Origin: an uncultured Dorea sp.
GTDB taxonomy: Bacteria > Bacillota > Clostridia > Lachnospirales > Lachnospiraceae
Length of the DNA stretch: 45,705 nucleotides
Assembly (NCBI GenBank): GCA_910586965.1
Contig: CAJUMF010000028.1
Span: 1-45,705 of the forward strand
Direction of reading: 5' to 3'
Made by a program: the position numbers and the translations under genes
Notes under the pieces: model-generated
The model's input: only the letters and a program-made list of their open reading frames with translations
What the model was told of the DNA's origin: nothing
Databases searched by the model: none
Part shown: positions 25,564 through 34,600 of the stretch, piece by piece
Position numbering within the stretch: position 1 is the stretch's first letter
How the letters are laid out: each line of letters begins with the position of its first letter

Positions 25564-26358
25564 CTAATAGCGCGAGCGAACTTCGTTCGGCAGAGTTTTA
25601 TCAGCAGTCCGCTGGGAATCCTTTACAAATACATATACCCCTTCCGAGGATTCTTTCTCCGAAAACCGATACCCCAGGCGCGCAAAGCCTTTCAGCTCCT
25701 TTGCATCTTCAATCCTGTTTTCTGCCATAAACCGCACCATCTCACCCCTCGCCATCTTCGCCTGTGTTCCCTTCTGGATGATTTTTCCGTCTTTCCATTC
25801 CCCAAAAACACATGTGAGAAACTGCACTTCCGGCTCCAGATACCGCTCGATGCATCTTGAATATTCCTTTGAGGCCAGATTTACGATTGTCCCGCCGCCT
25901 TCTTTCACTTTCTGATACAGACACTCTCCCCAGTAATCGTAGAGATTTTTCACGCCGCCTATTCCTGCCTTTGCCTGCATCTCCAGGCGGTAAGGGCTTA
26001 CCCCGTCAAGCGGCCTTAACGCCCCGTAAAATCCGGACAGAATCCAGAGATGCTCCTCCGCATAATCCCACTCTCCCCTTGTAAACACTTTGGGCACCAT
26101 ATACTGGTATTGGATTCCCTCGTAAGATACGAGGGCAGGAGTCAGGCCGCTCCGCAGATTCATCTCCCGGACGCGGCGGTAATTTAGCTCTGCGATTTTT
26201 TCGTTGCAGCGCCACAAAGACTTAAGCTCCGCAAAAGAGAGCGTCCGCATCCAGTTAAGGAGCCTTTCTGTCTCGTCCAAAAATGCGGGGAGCTGCCGAT
26301 AATGAAGGATATCTGTATCTATATTCATCTTTTTGGCGGGTGAAATGATAATCTGCAT
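25564..26358 (-). CDS. yaaA: peroxide stress protein YaaA (DUF328/UPF0246)
   Basis: The product has 264 residues. The N-terminus MQIIISPAKKMN is the hallmark of this family. LSFAELKSLWRCNEKIAELN, SGFYGALRPLDGVSPYRLEM and VNLASKEY are further conserved stretches. In E. coli this protein lowers intracellular free iron during hydrogen peroxide stress and has DNA-binding ability. The last about 10 residues (TLPNEVRSRY) are read through a short palindrome at the gene end and do not look like a normal family C-terminus. The gene is encoded singly. It shares the name of the S4 protein at 19066 but is unrelated. Confidence 0.92.
   Translation of the reverse strand: MQIIISPAKKMNIDTDILHYRQLPAFLDETERLLNWMRTLSFAELKSLWRCNEKIAELNYRRVREMNLRSGLTPALVSYEGIQYQYMVPKVFTRGEWDYAEEHLWILSGFYGALRPLDGVSPYRLEMQAKAGIGGVKNLYDYWGECLYQKVKEGGGTIVNLASKEYSRCIERYLEPEVQFLTCVFGEWKDGKIIQKGTQAKMARGEMVRFMAENRIEDAKELKGFARLGYRFSEKESSEGVYVFVKDSQRTADKTLPNEVRSRY
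25572..25593. repeat. short GC-rich palindrome at the end of the peroxide-stress yaaA
   Basis: The sequence around GCGAGCGAACTTCGTTCGGC folds into a small hairpin, CGAAC-TTC-GTTCG at its core. It provides the last codons of the gene. It may be one copy of a dispersed repeat, which cannot be tested in one window. Confidence 0.35.
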
Positions 26359-26433
26359 CGTGTTTTATGTACCTCCGATTTTTACTTATGATACTCTATT
26401 CCGGCATAAATATCAAATAAAGCGCCGCACACG

Positions 26434-26465
26434 TTGTATATTTGTTGGGATTTGTGTAGTATATT
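26434..26465 (+). promoter_or_regulatory. operator/promoter A upstream of the fused regulator-kinase gene
   Basis: TTGTATATTTGTTGGGATTT (26434-26453) is followed after 6 nt by a -10-like TATATT (26460-26465). An 18-of-20 copy with the same 6-nt spacing to its -10 lies before the ABC operon at 28216. There is no normal -35, which suggests an activator-dependent promoter. Confidence 0.6.
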
Positions 26466-26492
26466 TATGTGATACAAGGAAAGGGAAGAAAA

Positions 26493-28163
26493 ATGGCTTA
26501 CAAAATATTGATAATTGATGATGATACGGAACTTCTCAAAATGCTGAAAAGGTATTTTGAGATGAGAAAATATGAAATCATTACGGCGGAAAACGGAGCG
26601 GAAGGGTTAAGCAAGATAAAGCTTAAGCCGGACATCATATTGCTGGATGTAAATATGCCGAAAATTGACGGAATACAGGTATGCCGGAGGATACGCGACA
26701 AGGTCGCCTGCCCTGTTTTATTTCTGACTGCCCGGGTAGACGAGCAGGACGTTGTGAACGGGCTTTCCTCGGGAGGCGATGATTATATACTAAAGCCCTT
26801 CAGCCTGAAGGAGCTTGACGCAAGAATCCAGGCGCACCTGAAACGGGAGGCACGGCGCAAGGAGCGGACAAATTGCTGTTTTCAGGGGGAGCTGTCGATT
26901 GATTACAGGGCAAAGACCGTGCAGATTGGCGCGGATTATCTGGAGCTGACAAAATTAGAGTATGAAATCATTGAATTTCTGTCCATGAATCCGGGAATGG
27001 TTTTTGAGAAAGAAAGAATCCTTTTATATATGGCGGCTGCTTTGCTTTTTAGCTTTGTTCTCTCGGCAGCCATTGTCAGGATTGCCGAACAGACGCAGAC
27101 AAAAGTTTGGTGGAATTATGTGGATGAAGACGCATACTTTAAGGCAGTGGAAAGGGAAGGGCCTGATTATGTGGCGGATATCCCAAGGCCAAGCTCTTAT
27201 GAGATGACAAAGCCAGACCATTTTGTGTCAGAACTTTGCGATTTTTTACAGACTTATGCCGTGCTGGTTTTGTCCATGTCTTTTAGCTGCGGGGCGGTTT
27301 TCCTCTTTTACCAGAATAAGCTGAGACACCCCATCGAGGAACTTAAAGATGCCTCGAAAAGGATTGCCGAAAATCACCTGGATTTTCATATATCTTATGA
27401 AAATGAGGACGAGATGGGCGTACTCTGCAAGGAGTTTGAGCGGATGCGCTCAGAGCTTGCTAAAAATAATCAGATATTATGGAGGATGGTTGAGGAGGAA
27501 AAGATGCTCAGGGCGGCGATTGCCCATGACATGCGCGCTCCGCTGACTGTACTGAAGGGTTATCAGGAAATGCTGGCAGACTGTCTGCAAGGCGCGGACG
27601 CCGATACAGCGCAGGCTATGGACATGCTGTCGGAAAGCGGACGCCAGATTGCGCGTATGGATGCTTTTGTAGAGACCATGCGGAAAATGAGCAGCCTGGA
27701 AAGCCGAAAGCCCCGCCCTGAGGAGATTTTGGCAGGACAGCTTAAGGAAGATATTCAGGCGGAACTTACCGTTCTGGAAAAAGAATATGGGAAACAATGT
27801 GTATTACAGGTGACGGAATCAGAGGAAATATTTTGCGGAGATAGGGAAATGATTCTGGAGGTGACGGAAAACCTTTTGTCAAATGCTCTTCGTTACGGAA
27901 AAAAGCAAATCGAAATCGCGGTAAAGACCGGACATTCGGAATTGACAATCTGCGTCAGGGATGACGGCGGCGGATTTCAGGAAGATGCCGAAAAGCTTAC
28001 GAGAGCATTTTATGGGCAGAACATAAAAGACAGCCTAAAACATGAGGGAATGGGAATGTATATCAGCAGGCTGTACTGCGAAAAGCACGGAGGGAAACTG
28101 CTTTTAGAAAATGATGAACAGGGAGGAGCTGCGGTGACAGCGATATTTTGCCGGATTGTGTAA
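26493..28163 (+). CDS. response regulator-sensor kinase fusion with truncated DNA-binding domain
   Basis: The 556-residue ORF reads through two normally separate proteins. Residues 1-120 are a receiver domain with phosphoacceptor D52 (LLDVNMPK), T79 and K101. Residues 130-175 are only the first half of an OmpR-type winged helix: the sequence stops at FEKERI, where the recognition helix and wing should follow. It then passes directly into a sensor kinase: TM1 (about 177-197), an extracellular stretch of about 55 residues, TM2 (about 254-273), HAMP, the H-box AAIAHDMRAPLTV (H345), and the ATPase domain with N460, N464, DDGGGF and GMGMYISR. The start at 26493 follows GGAAAGGGAAG; a GTG at 26469 lies in the promoter. 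The frame is intact, so the fusion is likely an in-frame deletion of about 55-60 codons of regulator plus the kinase start. The fused protein should lack specific DNA binding. Confidence 0.85.
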   Translation: MAYKILIIDDDTELLKMLKRYFEMRKYEIITAENGAEGLSKIKLKPDIILLDVNMPKIDGIQVCRRIRDKVACPVLFLTARVDEQDVVNGLSSGGDDYILKPFSLKELDARIQAHLKREARRKERTNCCFQGELSIDYRAKTVQIGADYLELTKLEYEIIEFLSMNPGMVFEKERILLYMAAALLFSFVLSAAIVRIAEQTQTKVWWNYVDEDAYFKAVEREGPDYVADIPRPSSYEMTKPDHFVSELCDFLQTYAVLVLSMSFSCGAVFLFYQNKLRHPIEELKDASKRIAENHLDFHISYENEDEMGVLCKEFERMRSELAKNNQILWRMVEEEKMLRAAIAHDMRAPLTVLKGYQEMLADCLQGADADTAQAMDMLSESGRQIARMDAFVETMRKMSSLESRKPRPEEILAGQLKEDIQAELTVLEKEYGKQCVLQVTESEEIFCGDREMILEVTENLLSNALRYGKKQIEIAVKTGHSELTICVRDDGGGFQEDAEKLTRAFYGQNIKDSLKHEGMGMYISRLYCEKHGGKLLLENDEQGGAAVTAIFCRIV

Positions 28164-28215
28164 GCAGTCCGGCATTTTACTTGTCCATATTTATCCTTAT
28201 ATTTCTTTGTATTCA

Positions 28216-28247
28216 TTGTATTTTTGTTGTGATTTTTCTTTTACAAT
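28216..28247 (+). promoter_or_regulatory. operator/promoter B upstream of the ABC-2 transporter operon
   Basis: TTGTATTTTTGTTGTGATTT (28216-28235) contains a tandem 11-bp repeat (TTGTATTTTTG then TTGTGATTTTT, 8 of 11 matching), the spacing used by OmpR-family regulators. A -10 TACAAT (28242-28247) follows after 6 nt. It is 18/20 identical to the site at 26434. AAGGAGGTG of the first transporter gene follows downstream. Confidence 0.65.
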
Positions 28248-28278
28248 GAAGATGTTAAAAAATTAAGGAGGTGAAGTT

Positions 28279-29343
28279 ATGCGGGCGATTTTAAAAAGAG
28301 AGGTGAAAAATTATATACGAAACCCTCTACTCTGGCTTGGCATCGCGGTCGGCGCTTTGATGATATTTCAAGAGGTCGGTTCCTATCTGGATATTCATTA
28401 CCTGGCGGAAGGGGAAACCATCGCGAATGACTACCCGGAAACTTACCGGGATGGGGATGTTTTTGACGGATATGTGCCGGCAACAAAAGAGCAGAGACGT
28501 ACGCTGTGGGAAGAGCGGGTACGGGAAGTCCTGACTTCTGAATTCGAGATGGAGCAGACAGAGGCGCAAGCTGTCATTGACGAAATGAAAGGGATGGACT
28601 TTATGGCAGCCTGCGCCCATCTGGAAAAGTATGGTTATTACGACGCTTATTACGAATATGTGAATACAGCCTACCGCAAAGGAACCCGCGAGGAAATCAA
28701 TTCTTATATTGCAGAGAAACTGAAAAGCAGGACATTTTCCTATTATTTTTCAAGGAAATTCGCCGATTTCGCAGGGCTGTTTATGGGATTTTTCGCGACG
28801 GTGCTATTGTCCATGTTGTTTCTGCAGGATACGAGGAGAAATACCTACGAACTTCTCCACACAAAGCCTGTCGGCGCGGGAAAATATGTGTTGGGCAAAG
28901 TGGGCGGAGGCTTTGCGGTCTGCCTGATCATACTCGCGGTCTTAAATCTGATATTCTTCGGTTTCGCTCTTACGTCGGCGGGAAAGCATGGATTTGAAGT
29001 GCATTTATCAGATTTTCTGTCGGCAACTTGTCTTTATATCCTGCCGAATATGCTGATGATCGTAAGTATCTACAGCCTGATTTCGCTGTTATTTAAAAGT
29101 CCGCTGCCCGCAGTGCCGCTTTTGTTTCTCTACATGGTGTATTCCAATATGGGGAGCAGGAACGCGGACGGCATTTACGGATATTACGGCAGGCCGCTGG
29201 CAATCATGGTGCGGTTTCCGGGGAGTTTTTTTGATACGTCGGCTCCGCCGCTGGCAGTGCTGAATCAAAGTCTCCTTGTCTTAACCGCTGTCTGTATCAT
29301 ATTGCTCTCGATACAGATATGGAAAAGGAGGCGGGTGTATTGA
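28279..29343 (+). CDS. ABC-2 type transporter permease
   Basis: The product has 354 residues. The first transmembrane segment (about 14-32) is followed by a large extracellular region (about 35-160), then a cluster of five or so segments (FAGLFMGFFATVLLSMLFL, FAVCLIILAVLNLIFFGFAL, LYILPNMLMIVSIYSLISLLF, and a final one near 330-347). This is the ABC-2 exporter layout. AAGGAGGTG stands about 8 nt before the ATG. It is the first of three genes with a second permease and an ATPase. Substrate unknown; such exporters under a two-component system often handle peptides or antibiotics. Confidence 0.85.
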   Translation: MRAILKREVKNYIRNPLLWLGIAVGALMIFQEVGSYLDIHYLAEGETIANDYPETYRDGDVFDGYVPATKEQRRTLWEERVREVLTSEFEMEQTEAQAVIDEMKGMDFMAACAHLEKYGYYDAYYEYVNTAYRKGTREEINSYIAEKLKSRTFSYYFSRKFADFAGLFMGFFATVLLSMLFLQDTRRNTYELLHTKPVGAGKYVLGKVGGGFAVCLIILAVLNLIFFGFALTSAGKHGFEVHLSDFLSATCLYILPNMLMIVSIYSLISLLFKSPLPAVPLLFLYMVYSNMGSRNADGIYGYYGRPLAIMVRFPGSFFDTSAPPLAVLNQSLLVLTAVCIILLSIQIWKRRRVY

Positions 29344-30029
29344 CGAAAGAAATGAAAATCACCCTGACTTTCCAAAAACAGGTTTATGCCGTATTATTTG
29401 CCGTTATCTTAAGCCTTGTCCGGGGAGTGGTCTACTCTGATGAAATCGGGATTGCACTGGAACCGCCGCTGGCGGTGCTTGTCCTGACATTCTGTGCGGA
29501 TACCTACACGCAGGAAATCGCAAGCAGGCGCTCGGAAGTCTGGCGGCTGTGTCCTGCGAAAAGGAAGATTCAAACGATTTACAAAAGACTTGCGGTGCAG
29601 GAGCTGTTTTTGTTATCTGTTGCAGCCTTTGGGTATGGGTTATTTTTGCTCTTCCAAAATCCCGTAACAGGTAAAATGACGAAAGATGTCTTGATTATGG
29701 CAAACGTCCCAGAAAGTGAAATATACAAGTTCCTCGTATATCTCGCCGCTTTGGCTGTCACTATTTTCTTTTGGGGAATGTTGTCGAATCTGCTCTCTTG
29801 CCTGTTCCGGAATATGTGGGCGGGAATCGGCGCCTGCCTGATATTGTGGCTGACCACGAATTCCGCCATGGGTGACAGAATCCTTGGAGCATGGAACTTG
29901 TTCTCCTACACTTTCAGAGAGCTGGGTGACAGCAGCGATTTTAGCTGGCTGTGCGGAAAAATGGTCTGCATCTGCATGGGAATCACGGCAATGACAGTTA
30001 TGCCTGAAATCATTGAGAAAAGAGGTTAG
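29340..30029 (+). CDS. ABC transporter membrane subunit, small
   Basis: The product has 229 residues with about six transmembrane segments and no other motif. The start is taken as TTG at 29340 because AGGAGG (29326-29331) is 8 nt upstream. That start overlaps the stop codon of the previous permease (TTGA). The ATG at 29319 would place the ribosome binding site inside the gene, and the ATG at 29352 is too far away. It is presumably the second membrane subunit of the exporter; no named family is recognised. Confidence 0.75.
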   Translation: MTKEMKITLTFQKQVYAVLFAVILSLVRGVVYSDEIGIALEPPLAVLVLTFCADTYTQEIASRRSEVWRLCPAKRKIQTIYKRLAVQELFLLSVAAFGYGLFLLFQNPVTGKMTKDVLIMANVPESEIYKFLVYLAALAVTIFFWGMLSNLLSCLFRNMWAGIGACLILWLTTNSAMGDRILGAWNLFSYTFRELGDSSDFSWLCGKMVCICMGITAMTVMPEIIEKRG

Positions 30030-30032
30030 ACT

Positions 30033-30908
30033 ATGGGAATCAAGATAGAAGATTTAACAGTGACATTTAAGAATAAAGTGACGGCGGTCAATCATGCCAG
30101 TCTGGAAATCCCGGCGGGAATCTTTGGGCTTTTGGGGGAAAACGGCGCGGGAAAGACAACGCTGATGCGGGTGCTGACAACGATACTCCCGCCAACCAGC
30201 GGAACTGTAACCTTAGATGGAATACTCTACAACGAGGGAAATTTTGAAAAAATACGCAGGAAAATCGGATATCTGCCCCAGGAGATTGACCTGTACCCAG
30301 GCCTTACGGTGCAGGAATGCCTGGAATATATGGGAGACTTGTCCGGCATACCAAAGACAGTCTGCAAAGAACGCATCCGGTACTATCTGGAAAAGACGAG
30401 CCTGTCAGGGCACAGCAAAAAGAAGATGAGGCAGTTATCAGGCGGCATGAAACGGAGAGTCGGACTTGCCCAGGCGCTTTTAAGCGAACCGGACTTTTTG
30501 ATCGTTGACGAGCCCACCACCGGGTTAGACCCGGAAGAGCGCATCCGTATCCGGAACCTTCTCGTTGATTTCTCGGAAGGGCACACCGTCCTGTTCTCGA
30601 CCCATGTGGTGGAAGACCTGACAGCGACCTGCAATCAGCTTGCGGTTATGAAAAAAGGGAGATTCCTTTATTCCGGGAACATGAGCGAACTGCTGGAACA
30701 GGCAAAAGGCCATGTCTGGGTCTGTAAAGTAAAGGATGAAGGAGCGGCGAGGGAGCTGGAAAGAAGATACCATGTCTCATCGAAACAGTATGCGGGGGAT
30801 GGATTGCAGATGAAATTAATCAGCGAGGTGCAGCCCCAGATAGAATGCAGAGCCTGTGAGGCGACGCTGGAGGATGCGTATATTTATATTGCGGGGAGGG
30901 AAACGTAA
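30033..30908 (+). CDS. ABC transporter ATP-binding protein
   Basis: This cytoplasmic ATPase powers the two upstream permeases. It has 291 residues. Walker A is GENGAGKTT (35-43), the Q-loop is at YLPQEIDL, the signature is LSGGMKRRVGLAQ and Walker B is FLIVDEPTTGLD. The H-loop is STHVVED. The C-terminal 70 residues form a short accessory domain of the CcmA/DrrA type. It begins 4 nt after the second permease stops, so all three genes form one operon. Confidence 0.95.
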   Translation: MGIKIEDLTVTFKNKVTAVNHASLEIPAGIFGLLGENGAGKTTLMRVLTTILPPTSGTVTLDGILYNEGNFEKIRRKIGYLPQEIDLYPGLTVQECLEYMGDLSGIPKTVCKERIRYYLEKTSLSGHSKKKMRQLSGGMKRRVGLAQALLSEPDFLIVDEPTTGLDPEERIRIRNLLVDFSEGHTVLFSTHVVEDLTATCNQLAVMKKGRFLYSGNMSELLEQAKGHVWVCKVKDEGAARELERRYHVSSKQYAGDGLQMKLISEVQPQIECRACEATLEDAYIYIAGRET

Positions 30909-30933
30909 GCATAGCAATATTTTTTAGGAATCA

Positions 30934-30966
30934 GGGGGCTGGAATCGGTATTCGCGGGCAGCCCCC
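30934..30966. terminator. GC-rich hairpin between convergent genes
   Basis: GGGGGCTG (30934-30941) pairs with CAGCCCCC (30959-30966) around a 17-nt loop. It lies between the ATPase gene (+) and the nuclease gene (-), where a shared terminator would be useful. Neither strand has a T-run after it, so its function is uncertain. Confidence 0.4.
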
Positions 30967-30995
30967 GGGTTACTAAATAAGACAACTTTTCACTA

Positions 30996-31655
30996 TTACT
31001 TTTTACTTACGCTCGTCCATAAATGGTGCAGTTTGAAACGCTTGGGTTCAAACTCTCTTGTTTCAAATCTTTGGACATATCTGCATACATCTTCGTTTTC
31101 ATCGGAACAGATTTTTAATAAAGGATATACATATCTTTCGTTATGTTTATTAACTTGGCGCAGATGTTTATTTGTATCGATGTCTTTCACATATGCTACC
31201 ATCATGCCGCTTTTTTCATTCCTGCCATATCCCCATTCGTCTAATGTAAAACGTCTTATTCCTTTTTTTACATAATTTTGGTCTTCCGTATTTGTCAACA
31301 GGCATTTGCACTCTATCGTAAAATATCGTTGCGACTTTTCCGGTGTACTCGCATTTTCATCATTGAAAACCCATTGTAAATCAGGCTTTTTACGAAGACA
31401 TGCTTGATTTTCCTGCTCTCCTGCAGCATTCAGAGGTTGATTTTGCGTTTGAAATATAATATTTCCAAAAGTTACTCTCTGACGGTCAAACCTAACGCGA
31501 AGTATGATTTTATGCAGCTCTGCCGTTATATCATTTTCCGTATAATCTGTATCAACATAACTATCTAACTGAGATAGTGCCTCGGTCATAATCTGCAGTA
31601 TGCCCTGTTCCCATTGTGTCCATATATTAATGGAATAAAGGCTTGGTCTATCCAT
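30996..31655 (-). CDS. candidate PD-(D/E)XK restriction-type nuclease, partner of the methyltransferase
   Basis: The product has 219 residues and is cytoplasmic. Residues 90-117 read KKPDLQWVF then, 17 residues later, YFTIECKCL. P91-D92 and E115-x-K117 fit the PD-(D/E)XK nuclease core, and E46 in ITAELHKIIL could be the preceding helix Glu. I do not recognise the wider family. The gene starts inside the last codons of the methyltransferase gene (8-nt overlap) with a perfect GGAGGTG before the ATG, so the two proteins are made together. By position and motif it should be the cutting subunit of a restriction system. Base composition is AT-rich like its partner and unlike the flanking transporter genes. 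Confidence 0.6.
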   Translation of the reverse strand: MDRPSLYSINIWTQWEQGILQIMTEALSQLDSYVDTDYTENDITAELHKIILRVRFDRQRVTFGNIIFQTQNQPLNAAGEQENQACLRKKPDLQWVFNDENASTPEKSQRYFTIECKCLLTNTEDQNYVKKGIRRFTLDEWGYGRNEKSGMMVAYVKDIDTNKHLRQVNKHNERYVYPLLKICSDENEDVCRYVQRFETREFEPKRFKLHHLWTSVSKK

Positions 31656-34600
31656 TCACATCCACCTCCAATAATTGTTTATCAACTATTTTCAGCAAAA
31701 TAGAATTCAGGTCATTCCACGCCATACTTACAGTCCAATTTCTTTGTTCGTCTTTTTTGATTACTGCTATGCATGTTTCAGAAACTCCAACAAATGAGCC
31801 TTCTATGTAAATATTGTCTGTCACTTTTTGCCGGCTTAATTCTTCAAATTTATTTAATGCTGTTTCCCATTCATTATCATTTTCACAGTCCCCGCAAATG
31901 GGCTCACTTTTGTATTTACTCAAAAATAATACAGCTATAATTCCTTTTGAGCGATAAATCTTCCACTCCAGTTCGGCATCAAGCTCTGCCAAATACCCAT
32001 TTATTGAAGATATAATCTCCTTGATATACTCATATATCAGATGATTTTTTTCATACAAGTCTGCCTCAACTCCATAAAATCCCTCTGTAATATCCGGCAA
32101 TCTTTTCATTGCATAACTGTCAAACTTTTTGTAAAATAAGTCTAATCCGTATGAACACATATCTTTTACCAAATTCCGTTCATTCCCGGTTAATTGGTAT
32201 AAATCAAAAACTATTTTATCAATATCCTCTTTTATCTCTTTGATACTGCGATGATTTTCTTTTATCGGCGCAAAAAGCGTGATACCTTCATAATTCTTAA
32301 TTTCATCCATGAGCAGCGCAAGTCTTTCTGCATATTCGTTGTTCTCCTCCAACAAACCTGGTATGGGAAATCGCTCTAATTCATCAAGGTGAATCTCATC
32401 ATGCCACATCCCCCACCCGCTGCAAGTTAAAAAGAAATAATACCTGGCTACGGACGAAAGCATTATAGCACATATACTTTTCATCAAAGAATCACTCGCA
32501 TCTTTAATTTTGATGCAGTGAATACTGGTTGTAAAAGAAAATGGCATATTTTCAAACCTTGCTACAATTTCTCCCCTGGTTTCTCCCTTATTAGATATAC
32601 CGCGCTTTACTATAATCCGACTGCCTTCAAATATATCAAAACTGCTAAAATTCCTATGCATCTCTGTAGGTACCGCTGCGGTCAGAAACTTCTCGACATC
32701 TCCGTAAGCAACTAAATTTTTTAAAGATAACCTTTTCAATGAAGATACCTTTTCAACACTGTTTGTCTCTCCTTTTCCTAATGTAAATCCTTGTCTGACT
32801 ACTATCTCTTTGTCCTGCACACACTTTGATAATGGTGGATTTGTTTTTATCTTCTTAATCAAATCCAAATCCGAAAGCCTTCCCCACCATAATGTTTTCC
32901 ATGCATAATTGTATTCCAACAATTCACTCTGTTTTATATAATGCATATCCGATTTCCCTAAAATGATATATTGATGCTTTATATTTTCAGAGTTCATCTT
33001 TACAGACCAATAAGACACATAATTATCCCCAACAGGTTCTTCCGCCCGGAATAATACCGCCGCAAATGGAGCAATCGCATTTTTAAAGAATATATTCCGC
33101 GAATGTGCAAAATTAATAATCTGCACTAATACATTCTGACTTAGCCACTTCTCTCTAAACTCTCTGCTTTGTCGATAGCCGGTTTTAGAAAATATGCCTA
33201 TTGGAAGTAGCAGAGAAATAGTTCCTTTTTGTTTAACCCATTCTATTGCACGCCAAATAAACGCCTGTGAACTTTCCTTGTCCCCAATCGGCAGTTCTTT
33301 TGATTTGCACCATTCTAAAGCGCAATTATCAGCTTTTTCCCATGGCGGATTGCCAATAATAATATTCACACTGCTTTTTTCAACAAATAAATCCGCCTCA
33401 TCCGTAAAAGTATCAGCACATAATAAAATATTCAAAGATAACGGCTTAAACTCATCACATTTCAAATTAGGTAAATATTTATTTCTTTTCATTTGTTCAA
33501 GAACCGAAGGCGTGTCTTGAAAGTCAAGAAAAGCAACGTACAAGCTAAATGCAGCCACTCTTAACGCCTCTTCGTTTCTCTCTATACCGCGAATTTGAGT
33601 TTTTAAAATGTTTTTTAGTTGTTCATACTCTAATAATCTTCCCTCATTTTTAATCATATGAAACCTTACAATGCGCTTAAATGATTCTACAAGAAAAACG
33701 CCTGAACCGCAGCAAGGGTCGAGAACAACTGGTAATTTCTCTAATATCTCAATGGTAAGCGTCTGTTTTACCATAAGTTCAACTAAAGATAACGGCGTAT
33801 AATGTGTTCCGGTATCTTGCCCGTCACTTTGTTTATAATAAAATTCTTCATAAAGATTGCTTATCAGCTCCATAGGAATAATGTCAAATTTATATGCCCA
33901 GAAGAATAACCTCAACTGTTCATCAAATTTTCCTTGTAAAAAATCCGATATTTTTATTAAATGTTCAGGCAAAACAACACTTTCTTCTGTTTCATCAATA
34001 GGAAACATATCCCCATTAAAATCCTGTGATAATTTCTTATATAATGCATATGTAAATTCTTTACTTCTCAAGCATTTGATATAATTAACATTCGTCTCAC
34101 GGTCCGTCATAAGGCAACAATCTGATGGCTGCTCTAAAATTTTTTTCCATTCTGTGTTCTGTATAGCCAAACTGTCAAAATAATCATCCGTCAGTATACC
34201 TCTATCCTCTAAATAGCGTATAAATATAGAGCGTCCCACAATAGAATGTGCATATTTTATTTTTTCTTTATTAAGCCCCATATTCATTAATTCTGCACGT
34301 ATTTTTTTTATATCATGAATTAATGTATCATTCGCCTTATATATTTTACTTCCTTCATTAAGTTTTGCTATTCCAGCGTCGATTCTATCTCGCGAGAGAT
34401 TACGCAATTTCCGTAATATATCATTCGCTGTATTAACAATTGCAATTGGTTCTGGAATGATTTTTTCTCCTTTACAAATTTTCATCTGCACAGAAAAATC
34501 ATATACTCGTAATTCGCCATTTATCTCACAAAAGAAATACTGCGGACGAGCCAGATTCCATACATTGATATATGCTCGTTCAAAATCCATTTGATCAGCA

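Noticed and set aside
30934..30966. strong intrinsic terminator
   Set aside because: The stem is good but neither side has a T-run, so it is listed only as a low-confidence hairpin.
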